From the NCBI GenBank assembly GCA_009845505.1, contig VXZL01000251.1, positions 1-7,383 of the forward strand: 7,383 nt of DNA. Reading direction: 5' to 3'. The translations under genes were made by a program, and so were the position numbers. The first letter of the stretch is position 1, and every line of letters starts with the position of its first letter. The stretch comes from Candidatus Poribacteria bacterium (GTDB lineage Bacteria; Poribacteria; WGA-4E; WGA-3G). Positions 6,379-7,383 of the stretch are shown here, one piece after another. Below the pieces are notes generated by a model that saw only the letters and a program-made list of their open reading frames with translations, was not told the DNA's origin and did not search any database.

Positions 6379-7383
6379 TTTAAAGTCCTAACAAATCTCT
6401 CATTTTCTTCTGCTGTTCCAATCGTTACGCGTATCGCATTCGGATAGCCGTAGCCCCCGATAGGTCGGACGATGACCCCTTTTTGCAGTAACGCATCGGC
6501 AACCTCTGTTCCTAACTGCTCCAAGTGCAACATGATAAAGTTGCCTTCGGTTTGTGTATAACGGAGTCCCATGTCATCAAACGCTTCATAGAGGAAGGTT
6601 TTTCCAGCACTGTTGTTGGCTTGGCTCTTTTTGACATGCGCGGTATCCTTAAGTGCAGCACGCGCCGCCGCCTGTCCCACCAGACTACAATTGAAGGGCT
6701 GCCGAACCCGATTCAGCGTCTCAACCAACGCCGGGGGCGCGATACCGTAACCGATACGGAGTCCAGCGAGTCCATAGATTTTGGAAAACGTCCGAGTAAT
6801 GATAAAATTCCGTCCCCCTAAGACATAAGGCAGCGTCTGCGGATAGTCGGAACGCAGGACATATTCATAGTACGCCTCATCAAAGACGACAAGCACATCG
6901 TCTGGCACCTGTTCCATAAACGCCGCTGTCTCCTCGGCAGTGACCATCGTGCCGGTAGGGTTGTTCGGATTTGCCACGAAGATAACTTTCGTCTTACGGG
7001 TGATTGCGCCTACCATAGCCGAGAGGTCGTGTGTGTCGTTCTGCATCGGCACGACAACGGCTCTCGCGCTACACAACTTCGTTACGAGACTATAGACGAC
7101 GAACGCGCCCGCTGCATAGATAACCTCATCATCGGGTGCGACGTAAGCCTCAGCGATGAGTTGCAGCACATCGTTTGAGCCGTTCCCTAAAATCAGATGC
7201 TCAGCAGAAATCCCCAGATGCGCCGCCAGATCGTTTTTGAGATAGAAGGCGTTGCCGTCGGGATAGAGATGCACCTGTGCCGCGCTCTCAGCAATCGCCT
7301 GTAGTGCCAACGGCGATGGGCCCAGCGAGTTTTCGTTGGATGCGAGTTTGATAATATCCGTGATGCCCAACTCGCGTTGGACC
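6366..7383 (-). CDS. hisC: Histidinol-phosphate aminotransferase HisC, 5' end outside the window
   Basis: HisC is a PLP-dependent, fold type I aminotransferase that makes L-histidinol phosphate from imidazole-acetol phosphate and glutamate; some homologues also act on aromatic amino acids. The 338 visible complete codons begin VQREL, upstream of the first in-frame TTG at 7370, so the gene is cut by the window edge and that TTG is not the start. Counting residues from 7370, the visible signatures are KLASNENSLGPSP (8-20), YPDG (36-39), GNGSND (62-67), NPNNPTG (134-140), DEAYYEY (164-170) and the PLP lysine K197 in TFSKIYGLAGLRIGYG (194-209). The C-terminal substrate region contains TEGNFI (274-279) and RVTIGT (314-319). 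Only about 25 N-terminal residues should be missing. The last residues, DSG plus the stop, are encoded by the neighbouring heptamer array. No other histidine gene is visible. It is possibly co-transcribed with ispG, though 105 bp of repeat intervene. Confidence 0.95.
   Translation of the reverse strand, partial: VQRELGITDIIKLASNENSLGPSPLALQAIAESAAQVHLYPDGNAFYLKNDLAAHLGISAEHLILGNGSNDVLQLIAEAYVAPDDEVIYAAGAFVVYSLVTKLCSARAVVVPMQNDTHDLSAMVGAITRKTKVIFVANPNNPTGTMVTAEETAAFMEQVPDDVLVVFDEAYYEYVLRSDYPQTLPYVLGGRNFIITRTFSKIYGLAGLRIGYGIAPPALVETLNRVRQPFNCSLVGQAAARAALKDTAHVKKSQANNSAGKTFLYEAFDDMGLRYTQTEGNFIMLHLEQLGTEVADALLQKGVIVRPIGGYGYPNAIRVTIGTAEENERFVRTLKDSG

Noticed and set aside
6274..6391. Plus-strand open frame encoding LAVGYWL-type repeats
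   Set aside because: The peptide periodicity follows from a 7-bp repeat that is not a multiple of 3; the rest of that frame is antisense to ispG and hisC.

Overview
The window is a compact bacterial chromosome segment. It is gene-dense, of roughly balanced base composition, and has no RNA genes, insertion sequences or phage genes. Bacterial origin is clear from uppP (undecaprenyl-diphosphate recycling) and ispG (the MEP isoprenoid route). The lineage cannot be fixed from these genes. Weak Shine-Dalgarno signals, a possibly leaderless promoter and heptanucleotide spacer repeats would suit an uncultured environmental phylum such as Poribacteria, but that is a low-confidence guess.

Layout: bases 1-108 are a short non-coding leader holding a good extended -10 promoter that appears to start transcription at the uppP start codon. 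uppP runs rightward (109-948). Everything else runs leftward. From right to left these are the 3' part of hisC (cut by the window edge), a 105-bp array of 15 degenerate heptamers, ispG, a polytopic GT-C-like membrane protein, a second short heptamer array, a GT-B family 4 glycosyltransferase, a membrane-anchored polysaccharide deacetylase, and a SAM-dependent methyltransferase. The methyltransferase overlaps the end of uppP by 52 bp, tail to tail. Gaps between the leftward genes are +105 (repeat array, which also covers the hisC stop), +5, +32 (repeat), +13 and -4 bp, so ispG through the methyltransferase look like one transcription unit, perhaps with hisC. There is no stretch above 300 bases without a gene.

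Function: the genes share a lipid-carrier and envelope-glycan theme. IspG makes the precursor HMBPP for polyprenyl carriers, and UppP recycles the C55 carrier. The GT-C protein, GT4 enzyme, deacetylase and methyltransferase are the kinds of enzymes that build and trim a surface or lipid-linked glycan. hisC (histidine biosynthesis) is the outlier. The enzyme families are mostly ordinary. The least ordinary features are the heptamer arrays that abut start and stop codons, and the apparent lack of Shine-Dalgarno-type starts.
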